A stretch of 64,000 nucleotides of DNA, taken from assembly GCF_900142135.1 (NCBI RefSeq), contig NZ_FQZU01000034.1, positions 1-64,000 of the forward strand. The letters are read 5' to 3'. Of the stretch, positions 17,168 through 26,275 are shown piece after piece. The stretch's first letter is position 1. Each line of letters starts with the position of its first letter. A program made the translations under genes and the position numbers. The DNA comes from Desulfatibacillum alkenivorans DSM 16219 (GTDB lineage: Bacteria; Desulfobacterota; Desulfobacteria; Desulfobacterales; Desulfatibacillaceae). A model generated the notes under the pieces. The model ran no database searches. It saw nothing but the letters and a program-made list of their open reading frames with translations, and was not told where the DNA came from.

Positions 17168-18397
17168 TTAATCCCGTTCTTTGCGATAGTAAGGCAACAA
17201 AGAGGATACATGCCGATCCAGCACCCCTTCGATTACGCATTTTTCGTCCCCGTCCATGACCAGCTCGGTTTCCACCTGCCAGTTGACGTTAATAAACTCG
17301 TTTATCGTTGCCTGGTTCAGATAATCGTCTATTTTATGGATTATCTCGCACCGCACCTCGCTCGATTGTCTGGGAACATGCACCAGAGCCTGTCTTTCCA
17401 GCGTCTGCAGGGTTTCTCCCCGAACAAAATTTATTTTCACCTTGGCGACAAGGTTCAGGTCATAGTCCGAATGATTGGTAAAGGCCCCGTACAGGTGAAA
17501 ATCCCTTTGCTTGTCATAGTCCTCGGCTACGGCTTCCACATAGTCGATTGTCACCTTGGGAACCTCTATGGGTAGGGTGTACTCGCTGATTATCTCCTGA
17601 GCGGCCCCTTTTTTCAAAACAAAATCTATGTGGGTCAGGGTTACGCAGTCGCAATCATCGTGTCCATAGAACCCGCCTCCCGTTACCTTGCCTTCCTGCC
17701 CGGCAAGCAGGCGGGGGACGGAAGCGGACGTGCCAGGGGATGCCTTCCCAATAAAAAAGCGGTAACGGCCTTCCAATTTGTATGCTCCCGCTTCAATGGG
17801 GACTGTGCCCGTGTTTTTGACGACAGCCTCCCAATTGCCCATGCCCAGGTATTTTGCACTGATAATCGCCGCTTCCTCCCGAACGTCCAATTGACCCGGC
17901 CCTCCCTGGGCGGCCTGGGGGATGGTTTGCTGCAGCGAGACGCCCATGTTGTCCTCAAGGGGAATTTTTTGGGAGACGACTTCCTGGTTGTTCTTCAGGT
18001 CAAACAAGACCAGACGAAGGCTTGTTGCGTCCCGGCGTTTGTTGAAGCGAATGCTCACACTGTGGGACCTGCCCGAGCCCAGATTGCTTTCAAAGGGGAT
18101 GACGCTGGTTTGGTATTGCGTATGCGCAGGAAGTCCAATTTGATAAACCCGGATTTCCATCCTGCCCCTTGTCAAAGAGCGGTTGGGATCCGTGTTTTTA
18201 AAGGTCAGGTACCAATACCATTGCCCGTCCTTGTCTTGGGCGCTGAATGACAGAATTTCCAGGGACAAGGGCGCTTTGGCCATGGACAGGCTTTCGTTGA
18301 TCCTGAAGGGCGCCATGGGCTGCCCGGCCAAGGCCTGCGCGGCAACGATTAAAGACAGCAACAGAACGATTTGCAAAAGCCTCCGGGGAGTTTTCAT
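17168..18397 (-). CDS. Secreted hypothetical protein inside the LPS block
   Basis: 409 aa with a signal peptide (about residues 1-24, cleavage after ALA). The mature part has repeated beta-rich segments that look like immunoglobulin-like domains (YWYLTFKNTD..., WEAVVKNTGTV..., FHLYGAFTNHSDYDL...). Each resembles a conserved extracellular beta-sandwich found in DUF3426/FxLYD-like proteins. A CDC motif sits at about residue 250. No catalytic residues are evident. It reads in the same direction as the LPS genes with 83-89-bp gaps either side, so it may be separately transcribed. Function unknown. Confidence 0.6.
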   Translation of the reverse strand: MKTPRRLLQIVLLLSLIVAAQALAGQPMAPFRINESLSMAKAPLSLEILSFSAQDKDGQWYWYLTFKNTDPNRSLTRGRMEIRVYQIGLPAHTQYQTSVIPFESNLGSGRSHSVSIRFNKRRDATSLRLVLFDLKNNQEVVSQKIPLEDNMGVSLQQTIPQAAQGGPGQLDVREEAAIISAKYLGMGNWEAVVKNTGTVPIEAGAYKLEGRYRFFIGKASPGTSASVPRLLAGQEGKVTGGGFYGHDDCDCVTLTHIDFVLKKGAAQEIISEYTLPIEVPKVTIDYVEAVAEDYDKQRDFHLYGAFTNHSDYDLNLVAKVKINFVRGETLQTLERQALVHVPRQSSEVRCEIIHKIDDYLNQATINEFINVNWQVETELVMDGDEKCVIEGVLDRHVSSLLPYYRKERD

Positions 18398-18480
18398 ATC
18401 AAATCCTTTCGCTATTTTTATAATCCGGCGTCTTTCAAGAATAGGCGCACGGCGCGCTTGCCGTCCACTTTCTGATGCAG

Positions 18481-19860
18481 TCAGCTTACATCCAGGCGGT
18501 TTAGAATTTTTTCAGCCCTGGTCCTCCATTGTGTATAGGCCTCCGGAGTGTAAGTCTTTGGGAAATTTTTATAGTGCCTTGTAATGATGGGAATTTTAGC
18601 GCCATGCTTAACAAAGCCGATCAGGGTTCCTAATACGGGCAAAGCCTTCATGAAAAGCCCCAGGCCTTGCAGGGGCGCCACGCTGAACGGCCGGGCGTCG
18701 TGCACGTTCTTGAACTGCCTGGGGTCTATGAGCTTGCGGCGTACAAGTTCCTGCACTTCCTGCTCCGTAAAGGTGGTGAGCACCCGGTGCGCCACGTAAT
18801 ATCCGGCGAAGATGGCGCCCAAATGGGTCTGAAAGGCCGCGTTATATCCCCACAGATGCTCTTTAGTCGGTTCCAGGCCGGCGTTCAGGGCTTTAGCGAT
18901 CGTCCAAGCGCATTGAGCGCCGGCGATCATGGAAGGCGTTGTACCCGACCCGTTGGCCGGAGACGCCATAAAGGCGGCGTCTCCCACTATGGCTATGCCG
19001 TTATCCACCAGGTTGTCCAGGGGATTGCGCATGGGGATGGCCCTGCCCCCGCCGTAAATGCGCTCCGTGCAGAATCCCAGGCGATTGTCCTTAAAGTCAT
19101 CAATAAGCTCCCGCGGGGACAGTACGTCCGGGTTTTGGGACTTGCAGCCGGCCAGCAAAGCCATGATCTCCTGATCCAGATCCAGTTGATACATAAAGGT
19201 GGAAAAGGAGCCGCCTCCGGGCACGCCCACGTAAAAGACCATCTCATTGGGGATAAGGATGCCCTCGTTCACCATTCTCCGGGCCGGCCCCGGCTTGATC
19301 TTCCACAACTCCTGAATGGCGTGCACCCGGTCGTCGGGGCGGCAGGTAAAGTTGAAATCGCAAAACCCGGGAATTTTTTCCAGGATGGGAGAAAAGGCGC
19401 CGCAGGCAGCCACCGTGACTTTTGCCGAAATCTCCCGGGGAGCGTCGTCAGACTCCGCAATCACGCCGGTTACAGCCTTGCCGTCATTCAAAAAATCGAT
19501 GATTTTGGCGCCGAATTGGAACTCCACGCCCGCCTCGCGGCACAATCGCACCAGCCGCTTTTGATACAAGGACACCTTTAAGGCGTAATTGGGAATGTCG
19601 GGCATGATAATGGTTGCGTCGCCGTTGCTGGAATTGGTTCGCATGTTGCGATGAACCGGAAAGGCCAGTTCCTCGGGCAAGGGCTTGGGAAGGTCGTATT
19701 TGTCAAAAGGGTGGAGGTCCAGGTCGTTCAGCCAGGTGTTGCCGTGGCTGTCTTCCGGGTTTTTCTCCAAAACCAATACGTCCAGGCCCTCCTGGGCCAT
19801 TTTCAAGGCGGCGATCAGGCCGCCGGTTCCCGCGCCTATAACCACTGTATCCGGATTCAT
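18481..19860 (-). CDS. FAD-dependent oxidoreductase, geranylgeranyl-reductase-like
   Basis: 459 aa. The N-terminal dinucleotide fold VVIGAGTGGLIAALKMAQEG binds FAD, with VLEKN at the end of strand 2. The second FAD motif IAIVGDAAFMASPANGSGTT is near residue 290. The layout fits the geranylgeranyl reductase/PHBH superfamily. It overlaps lpxK by one base and so is likely in the LPS operon. Reduction of a prenyl or acyl chain of a lipid carrier or membrane lipid is possible but unproven. The substrate is unknown, and such a gene next to lpxK is unusual. Confidence 0.7.
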   Translation of the reverse strand: MNPDTVVIGAGTGGLIAALKMAQEGLDVLVLEKNPEDSHGNTWLNDLDLHPFDKYDLPKPLPEELAFPVHRNMRTNSSNGDATIIMPDIPNYALKVSLYQKRLVRLCREAGVEFQFGAKIIDFLNDGKAVTGVIAESDDAPREISAKVTVAACGAFSPILEKIPGFCDFNFTCRPDDRVHAIQELWKIKPGPARRMVNEGILIPNEMVFYVGVPGGGSFSTFMYQLDLDQEIMALLAGCKSQNPDVLSPRELIDDFKDNRLGFCTERIYGGGRAIPMRNPLDNLVDNGIAIVGDAAFMASPANGSGTTPSMIAGAQCAWTIAKALNAGLEPTKEHLWGYNAAFQTHLGAIFAGYYVAHRVLTTFTEQEVQELVRRKLIDPRQFKNVHDARPFSVAPLQGLGLFMKALPVLGTLIGFVKHGAKIPIITRHYKNFPKTYTPEAYTQWRTRAEKILNRLDVS

Positions 19861-20975
19861 TATTCTCCAATCTGCAATTTTGATTTCAGGAAGTCTTCAA
19901 ACTCCTGGGCCCGTTCAAACTCCAGGGCGATTTCCAAAGCATACAAATCCAGGCCGTGGGCGTCCCAGCCGGTAAGCCGAACCAAATCCTTTTCCGTGGT
20001 GATCAGGGCCTTGACGTCCGCCTTGATGGCCGTCTCCACAATGATGTTCCTATCGCGCAGCGTATATGCGTGATGATCCGGGAAAGACAGGCGCTCCAGC
20101 ACGGCAACTCCCAAGGAAGACAGGCTTTCAAAAAAGCCCTGGTTATCCGCAATGCCCGCAAACGCTGCGACTTTTTTGCCTTTCAAATCGTCCAGGGAAT
20201 GCCGGACGATTTTGGGGCCTCTCGTCCCTTTTTGGGGAAAATACTCCAAAAAGCCTTCGGGCTTGTGCGTGCAGGAAAAAACCGGCTTGCCCTGCGGCAG
20301 CGGAGCCGAACCCGCGCCCCTATCCGCCCGGGTTCTGATGACGGCGTCGGCCCTGGACGCAAATTCAACAGGCTCCCGCAACATCCCTCGGGGAAAAACA
20401 TGGCCGTTTCCGAAGGGCGCCTGGGAGTCCACCAGCAGCAGGTCCAGATCGCGATCAATGGCAAGGTGGCTGAACGCATCGTCCAAAATCAAAACCTGGG
20501 TTTGGAATTGGGAAGCACATAAGTTAGCGGACCTGACCCGGTTTCCACCCACAACCACGGGAACGCCGGGCAATTTGACGGCCATCAGCCAGGGTTCGTC
20601 TCCCGCTTCAGCCGGGGTGAGCAAAACGTCCTTGCTGTCCGACGCCGCACCGCCCTGCTTTTGCATGGTCCCGCCGTAGCCTCGGCTGGCGATGGCGACG
20701 TTCAAGCCCCAACCGCTAAACAAACGGGCCAAATGGATGGCCATGGGGGTCTTGCCCGTGCCGCCCACGGTGATATTGCCGACGGAAACGACCTTGCAGG
20801 GCGCCTTGTTTGTCTTGACATGGCCCTTTTGGTACAGCTTAAACCGCAAACGCATGACCAGGCCGTATGCCAGGGAGACAAGATGCAAAACCGCGCCCGT
20901 CAGGCCCATGTTTTCGTCAGGACCGGACCGCATGACCGTTTCTATTCGCCGCCGCAGGCTACTCATGATTTTCAA
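19860..20975 (-). CDS. lpxK: Tetraacyldisaccharide 4'-kinase
   Basis: 371 aa, slightly longer than the E. coli enzyme. The Walker A is GNITVGGTGKTPMAIHLARL, the diagnostic LpxK P-loop. DDAFSHLAIDRDLDLLLVDS holds the conserved DDxxxH...D residues. It phosphorylates the 4' position of the lipid A precursor at the inner membrane; the N-terminal helix (about residues 20-45) is the membrane anchor. It overlaps waaA by 17 bases and the FAD oxidoreductase by one. Confidence 0.95.
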   Translation of the reverse strand: MKIMSSLRRRIETVMRSGPDENMGLTGAVLHLVSLAYGLVMRLRFKLYQKGHVKTNKAPCKVVSVGNITVGGTGKTPMAIHLARLFSGWGLNVAIASRGYGGTMQKQGGAASDSKDVLLTPAEAGDEPWLMAVKLPGVPVVVGGNRVRSANLCASQFQTQVLILDDAFSHLAIDRDLDLLLVDSQAPFGNGHVFPRGMLREPVEFASRADAVIRTRADRGAGSAPLPQGKPVFSCTHKPEGFLEYFPQKGTRGPKIVRHSLDDLKGKKVAAFAGIADNQGFFESLSSLGVAVLERLSFPDHHAYTLRDRNIIVETAIKADVKALITTEKDLVRLTGWDAHGLDLYALEIALEFERAQEFEDFLKSKLQIGE

Positions 20976-22212
20976 TAAACTCCTGAACCAGATCCAGGTT
21001 CCTTTGTAAGGCGCCTCGATTCCGGCGAATGACTTCCAGGGCGTTTGCGCCTATCTTGACGCCTCGGGCGGGATCGTCCAGCAACGCATGCACGGTCTGG
21101 GCGAGTTCCTGAGAGTCCTTAACCTGAATCGCCCCGCCCTGATTCAGCAAACGCGCCGTGATATCCGGGAAGTCGCCCATGTCCGGACCGAATAACACGG
21201 GCTTGCCGAACAGGGCCGGCTCCAAGGGATTATGCCCGCCGAACGGCAGCAGGCTGCCGCCCACAAAGCAAATGTCTCCGCGGGAGTACAACGCGGCCAG
21301 GAGGCCCATTTGATCCACCACCACCGCATCGGCCTGTTCCGGCTTTTGGGAGTACAACGCCGCGTCCAATCCGTTTCGCGAAAAAATATCCCGCACATCC
21401 CCCGCCCTTTTGGGGTCCCGGGGGGCGATGATTATGGCCAAGTTGTGCTCCTTGTTCCGGGCTTTCAATAAACCGGCCAGAATCTCCTCCTCGCCAGGAT
21501 GGGTGGAGCCAGCCACAAACACCGGTCCGGAAAAATCAGGCAGCGCTTCCAAAGGCTTTAGATCCGGCGCATAAGGCCGGTCGAATTTCAGGTTGCCGGT
21601 CACGACCATGCTTTCGGACCTCACGCCAACCTTCAGGAATCGTTCGCCTTCTTCTTTGGATTGCGCGCCGACCTTGTTAAAGCACTGAAACACCGGCTTC
21701 ATTAAAAAGCCCAAATTCCGGTATCCCTTGTACGAAGAGTCGGAAAGCCGTCCGTTGGCCAGAATCAAGGGGACGCCACGCTGTTTGCACTGAAAAATGA
21801 AGTTGGGCCACAGGTCCGACTCCACCAGGATGAACATGCACGGATCGACTTGATCCAGGGCTTTGGAAACGCACCAGGGCAGATCGTACGGATAATACAC
21901 CACGCCGGCGACATGGTCCTGCAACTTCGCCCTGGCGTTGTCGTAGCCCGTTTTGGTGGAGGCGGAGACGATGATATCCTTGTGGGGCCAGGCTTGGGCC
22001 AAAGCCAAAACCATAGGGACGGCCGCATTGATTTCGCCCACGGACAGGCCGTGCACCCAGATGGGTTTGCTGCACTGGGGATAGGCCTGAAAACCCAGCC
22101 TGGGCCCCATGGTCGTGCGGCGCTTTTCCTTTAACGCCGCCAAAATCAGGCCTATTGGCAGGAACAAAATCGCGCCCAGGCAGAGCGCCAGATTGTAAAC
22201 GGCTTTCACCAT
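20959..22212 (-). CDS. waaA: 3-deoxy-D-manno-octulosonic acid (Kdo) transferase
   Basis: 417 aa. It has an N-terminal membrane anchor (LCLGAILFLPIGLILAAL), then IWVHGLSVGEINAAVPM with the catalytic Glu of Kdo transferases, FILVESDLWPNF, and the C-terminal FVGGSLLPFGGHNPLEPALFG donor loop. It adds Kdo to lipid IVA. The number of residues added cannot be predicted. It starts 16 bp after the end of lptG and overlaps lpxK. Confidence 0.95.
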   Translation of the reverse strand: MVKAVYNLALCLGAILFLPIGLILAALKEKRRTTMGPRLGFQAYPQCSKPIWVHGLSVGEINAAVPMVLALAQAWPHKDIIVSASTKTGYDNARAKLQDHVAGVVYYPYDLPWCVSKALDQVDPCMFILVESDLWPNFIFQCKQRGVPLILANGRLSDSSYKGYRNLGFLMKPVFQCFNKVGAQSKEEGERFLKVGVRSESMVVTGNLKFDRPYAPDLKPLEALPDFSGPVFVAGSTHPGEEEILAGLLKARNKEHNLAIIIAPRDPKRAGDVRDIFSRNGLDAALYSQKPEQADAVVVDQMGLLAALYSRGDICFVGGSLLPFGGHNPLEPALFGKPVLFGPDMGDFPDITARLLNQGGAIQVKDSQELAQTVHALLDDPARGVKIGANALEVIRRNRGALQRNLDLVQEFIENHE

Positions 22213-22228
22213 ATTTCATCCAAAAAAA

Positions 22229-23290
22229 TCAGGCGAGTTCGTAAACAAAAACAGCCGCAAGCACTGCAAATACCGTGTTGGCCGTCCAGGCTGAAAAAAT
22301 CGGGGAATACATGCCGGCGTAGCCGAGGGAAAGGCACAGGCTGTGCACCACCCAATAGGCGAATGCCAATCCCATACCCATGACAATATTGACGGCCATG
22401 CCCTCTCCCTTTTTTCCGCGAAGCGCCATGGCGCCGCCCAAAACGGACATGATCAGGCAAACCAGCGGAAAGGATATTTTGGAGGCCAGATCCACCCGAA
22501 ACCGGACGGCCTTGTATCCTTCGGACTCAATTTTATGGATGTGCTCCTTTAACTGCACCAGGGACATTTCGTCCGATCTTTTCACCCTTTCATGCAACTG
22601 ATCGGCCGTAAAATTCATTTCCACCTTTAATTCTTTATGCTGCCTTGTTTCGGATGCCCTGCCCCCAAAGGACTCCATGGCGTTGCGCAGAGTCCAGACG
22701 TTTCCGGAAATGGTTGCGTCTTCGGCGTCGATCCGTTTAATCAGCTTAAAGGACGCGTCATAGTAATTCAAGGTGATATCCCTGGCCGTATGGGTTTCCG
22801 GAATGTATTTATCCACCCTGCCGATGAGCCCCTTGCGGTGAAACCAGGTAGTCTTGGTCCCAACGTCCCCCTCATGCCGCACATCGTCATACCAAATCCG
22901 ATTGGCTTCCGCGGCCGTGGCCGGAACGATTATTTCATTAAAAGCGAATAAAAACAAACTGGCGATGACGCCCATGACCGCTATGGGCTTGAGCAGGGAA
23001 AAGCTGCTGCCCCCGCCGCTGGCGTAGGCGATGATTTCGTTATGCTTGGCCATGAGCCCGATTACCACCATAGCGGAAAGCAAGACGCCCACCGGCAGCA
23101 CCTGGGCCGCCACAAAGGGGATGCGCAAGAGGAAAAACCAGCCCACCGTAAGCAATGGAATTTTGGCGGCCATGAAATCGTCGATTTTTTCAAAAAAATC
23201 CACAGCCACATAGATCACCACCACGGCGAACAGGATGGTCAGCAGGTTCTTGAACAGCGCCCTGGCTATGTATTTTGAAATAATCGTCAT
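22229..23290 (-). CDS. lptG: LPS export ABC transporter permease LptG
   Basis: 353 aa starting at ATG 23290, inside an ATGA overlap with the upstream lptF. A longer frame to 23611 is a read-through of the overlapping gene and is rejected. It has three N-terminal membrane helices, a periplasmic beta-jellyroll (residues about 130-260, FHRKGLIGRVDKYIPET), and three C-terminal helices: the YjgP/YjgQ fold. With LptF and LptB2 it extracts LPS from the inner membrane. lptB is not in the window. LptF and LptG are hard to tell apart in this phylum; the assignment follows gene order. Confidence 0.85.
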   Translation of the reverse strand: MTIISKYIARALFKNLLTILFAVVVIYVAVDFFEKIDDFMAAKIPLLTVGWFFLLRIPFVAAQVLPVGVLLSAMVVIGLMAKHNEIIAYASGGGSSFSLLKPIAVMGVIASLFLFAFNEIIVPATAAEANRIWYDDVRHEGDVGTKTTWFHRKGLIGRVDKYIPETHTARDITLNYYDASFKLIKRIDAEDATISGNVWTLRNAMESFGGRASETRQHKELKVEMNFTADQLHERVKRSDEMSLVQLKEHIHKIESEGYKAVRFRVDLASKISFPLVCLIMSVLGGAMALRGKKGEGMAVNIVMGMGLAFAYWVVHSLCLSLGYAGMYSPIFSAWTANTVFAVLAAVFVYELA

Positions 23291-24483
23291 GACTTTGCCG
23301 CGGCCTCTTGCCCGCCGCCCCATCTGCCGGACAGGATGCGAGCCTTGGTTTGAAACCAGGCGAAAATGGCCACAGGCCGGTCCTTGGCCATGCGCACCAG
23401 GGAAAAGCCCCCCATGGCGCCGATCACCAAATTGGGAACCCACATGCCGATCATAGGCGGATACTTGCCCGCCTCTCCGAACACCCAGCCGGCGGACAGC
23501 AATAAATAATACAGCAGGAACAAGCCCAGGCCCAGGGCCACTCCAAAAGAGCGGCGCGCCGACCGGGATACGATGCCCAAAGAAACGGCCGCCAGCCCCA
23601 GGACGATGCACGAAAACGGGATGGAAAATTTTTTATGCACTTCCAGCAGGGCCAGATAATACCTGTCGTCCTTTTTGTTGTAGCGTTTTACGAATGTTAA
23701 CAGCTCCTTGAAATACATTTCCTCCTCATCCTTTTCGCCGTCCCGGGCCCCCAGGGCGGTCCTAAGATTGAGGTTGAAGTCGTAGCTGTCAAAATCCACC
23801 GTAAACATGGACTGATTCTTGCGATCCGCACGCACAATGACTCCATCGCTCAAACGAAGCTGCCAGATATCGTCGCCGCCGCTGGGGATGATGCGGCCTT
23901 TGGAGGCCATGATGGTGCTGGAAAGCTCCAAGTCTCTGCGGTCTTCAATAAAAACGTGATGTAAGGTCCTGGACTCCACGTCCACGGACCCCACGTACAG
24001 GACCACCCTTTTAAAGGTCCGCTCGAAAGATCGCTCCTTCAGGCCGATTTCCACGTTCTGCCGAGCCACGTCGATGAGCAGCTCCTTGGCCGCCATCCGT
24101 CCCCAGGGCAGCCCTATAAAGGACATGGACGCCGTGAGCAGGGCCGTGGCCGTGCAAAAGGCCAAAACCGGCGGCAGCAGGCTGTACAGGCTCCATCCGG
24201 CGGCTTTGAGGGCGGTGATTTCGTTGTCCGACGACATGCGTAAAAAGGTCAGCAGCACGGCCATCATGGTGGACATGGGAATGACGAAAATCAGGAAAAA
24301 GGGCATGGAATACATGAGGAGCATCATGACATGCCCCAGGCCCACCCGAAAATTTACTACATAATCGGTAAGTTGCAGCATCCGAGTCATGAGGAAGATC
24401 AGGGCGAAAACCAAGAGGGTCACCCCAAAGGGGGGGAGCATTTCTCCGAGCATGTATTTAAAGACAATGTGTTTTTTTCTCAC
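23287..24483 (-). CDS. lptF: LPS export ABC transporter permease LptF
   Basis: 398 aa. YjgP/YjgQ family: helices at about residues 12-32, 50-75 and 95-120, a periplasmic domain (about 130-270, RTLHHVFIEDRR), and helices again after residue 285. KYMLGEMLPPFGVTLLVFA is the conserved start of LptF. First gene of the leftward LPS block, so the promoter should lie in the 177-bp divergent gap shared with the TPR gene at 24661. Confidence 0.85.
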   Translation of the reverse strand: MRKKHIVFKYMLGEMLPPFGVTLLVFALIFLMTRMLQLTDYVVNFRVGLGHVMMLLMYSMPFFLIFVIPMSTMMAVLLTFLRMSSDNEITALKAAGWSLYSLLPPVLAFCTATALLTASMSFIGLPWGRMAAKELLIDVARQNVEIGLKERSFERTFKRVVLYVGSVDVESRTLHHVFIEDRRDLELSSTIMASKGRIIPSGGDDIWQLRLSDGVIVRADRKNQSMFTVDFDSYDFNLNLRTALGARDGEKDEEEMYFKELLTFVKRYNKKDDRYYLALLEVHKKFSIPFSCIVLGLAAVSLGIVSRSARRSFGVALGLGLFLLYYLLLSAGWVFGEAGKYPPMIGMWVPNLVIGAMGGFSLVRMAKDRPVAIFAWFQTKARILSGRWGGGQEAAAKS

Positions 24484-24660
24484 CCTGAACCTGATTTCAG
24501 TTTAATGTTCATGCCCTTATCCCTCAAAACCAAAAAAATTGCAAACAGGCTTCGGTCCCTGAAAAAAATCCTTGGGCCGCTCTTGTATCATGAAAGGAGA
24601 TTGTGCTAAGGTATGTCCACGCGACGTCACAAGTGAGCTGTAAGCGAAAAAATTTTTATA

Positions 24661-25755
24661 GTGAGTATTTCCAATAAGTTCCCCATGAAACCAGACATCG
24701 ACATTCGTACCATGGAAGAGGCCATGAAAAGCGGGGCCGCGGACCTGGATTCGCTGTTCGCTCTGGGCGATCTGTATTTCGCCCAAGGCAGGCATTACGA
24801 TCTGCTGGATCTGTGCAATCGCATGGCTCTCATGCCCCTGACCCAACTGGATCTGGCCACCGTCCTTTCTTACAAAGGGGTGACCCACGTTTGCCTGAGC
24901 CATTGGGAGGCCGCCACGGATGCGTTCCTGCAATCTCTGGACGCCCTGGAAGACGTGCCGGAGAATCTGGAGGAGGTGGTTTCGCTCAAAGGGATGAATT
25001 ATTACGATTTGTCCCTGTACTGCCAGGACCTGGATAAAGCGGACGACTACGGGGAGCTCGCCCTGAAATATCTCACCATCCTGGCCCATCATTATCCTGA
25101 CTATCCCCATATGCCCAAGGTTTACGCCCACATCGCCGACCTGCACCACAGCATGGGCGAACTGGACGAGGCCATGGTGTATTACGGGCTCTTTTACGAG
25201 GCCAGCCACGAAACCGAGGATAAGGTCTGGGCCATGACCGGCATGGCCACGGTGTACGGCTTTTTGGGCAAAATCGACAAAGCCCTGGACATGTACAACG
25301 AAGCCCTGGCCATTGCGGACACCAAAGCCCTGAAGGCCAAGGTCTTCTACGACATGGGCGAAATGCACTACCGGCTGGAAAACTACAAGGAAGCCAAGTC
25401 CGCCCTGGAAACCGCCATGCAGTACCGGGGTCAGGACCCGGCGCTCAGGCAGAACCAGGAGTTTGAAGTCAGCATCTTGTGGCGTTTGGGCGCCATCGCC
25501 TTTGACCAGGAAGAAGACGATGAAATGGTCCCGCTTCTGGAGCGGGTTTTGGATCTGGTGGACCCGGCCCACACCTATTATGCGGACGCCAACCTGCGCC
25601 TGGGCCATTATTATCTGCAGCAGTGCCGCTATTCCACGGCGTCAGGCTATTACAATCAGGTGCTTCTCTCCCCGGCCGCCAGCGCCGAGGAAACCCTCAT
25701 CGCCAAAGACTCCCTGGCCAGCATCCCCCTGAAAAAGCCGGCCATGCTGCATTGA
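24661..25755 (+). CDS. Tetratricopeptide-repeat protein, cytoplasmic
   Basis: 364 aa from GTG 24661, with an alternative ATG at 24685; neither has a good ribosome binding site. No signal peptide. At least five TPR units are visible (ALGDLYFAQGRHYDLLD, AHIADLHHSMGELDEAM, GMATVYGFLGKIDKALD, DMGEMHYRLENYKEAKS, RLGHYYLQQCRYSTASG). A protein-interaction scaffold is likely; the partner is unknown. Divergent from lptF, with which it might share regulation. Confidence 0.75.
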   Translation: MSISNKFPMKPDIDIRTMEEAMKSGAADLDSLFALGDLYFAQGRHYDLLDLCNRMALMPLTQLDLATVLSYKGVTHVCLSHWEAATDAFLQSLDALEDVPENLEEVVSLKGMNYYDLSLYCQDLDKADDYGELALKYLTILAHHYPDYPHMPKVYAHIADLHHSMGELDEAMVYYGLFYEASHETEDKVWAMTGMATVYGFLGKIDKALDMYNEALAIADTKALKAKVFYDMGEMHYRLENYKEAKSALETAMQYRGQDPALRQNQEFEVSILWRLGAIAFDQEEDDEMVPLLERVLDLVDPAHTYYADANLRLGHYYLQQCRYSTASGYYNQVLLSPAASAEETLIAKDSLASIPLKKPAMLH

Positions 25756-26275
25756 TCTCAGGCATTACTCCAATATGCTCTAGCGAAGCATCAAATAATG
25801 GTCAATCAAGCGGCCAACAAAGCTATTGTAAAGAATACTGCTCGACGGCCCCAAGGAGTCGGATAAAAACTCGTTCCCATGCTTTGCGTGGGCATGCATA
25901 CCAAAACCACATAAATCCAGTTTGTTAGCAAATATCCCTAAACTGATTGTTCCGTTCAGTATCGAATAAAACCACAAAAACGATAGCGCCCAAGGACAAA
26001 GACTCCGGATTCCCGGCAAGCACATTCGGGAATGACTTTAACAACATAGCAGGGCGAACCCTGAGACGCAAAGAGACAATCCCCTGCCGTTGTGGAATAC
26101 GATTGCGGCAAATAACCGTATATATGTGTTCTCCTGGGGCCATGAAAGGATGGCAGGAATTAGGGGTAATGCAGACTTCCTTGCGAAGCGCATTTGAAAA
26201 GTTTTTGAAGGGGGTCTGGGGGAAACTTTTTTCAAAAAGTTTCCCCCAGTTTTTTTCCAATGAGTTCTTGGCGGT
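25756..26275. other. Intergenic region with repeat-like terminator
   Basis: 520 bp between convergent genes. Short frames here (25780-26025 and 25925-26260 on the minus strand) lack ribosome binding sites and protein-like composition. The only clear element is the long hairpin at 26216-26257. Confidence 0.5.
26216..26257 (+). terminator. Strong Rho-independent terminator
   Basis: Perfect 16-bp stem starting CTGGGGGAAAC with only a 2-base loop, followed by seven T. It is oriented for rightward transcription, 460 bp after the TPR gene, and sits immediately before the convergent gene at 26276. Hairpins of this type recur as intergenic repeats in related genomes as far as I recall. Confidence 0.8.

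Noticed and set aside
23291-23611. N-terminal extension of LptG
   Set aside because: It lies inside lptF in another frame; the ATGA overlap at 23287-23290 gives the natural start.
24517-25608. A 363-aa open frame antisense to the TPR gene
   Set aside because: Low-complexity, Val/Gly/Gln-rich translation, no ribosome binding site, and the plus strand has a clear TPR protein.
25925-26260. 111-aa minus-strand frame near the terminator
   Set aside because: It spans the hairpin arm, lacks a ribosome binding site and has no protein-like features.
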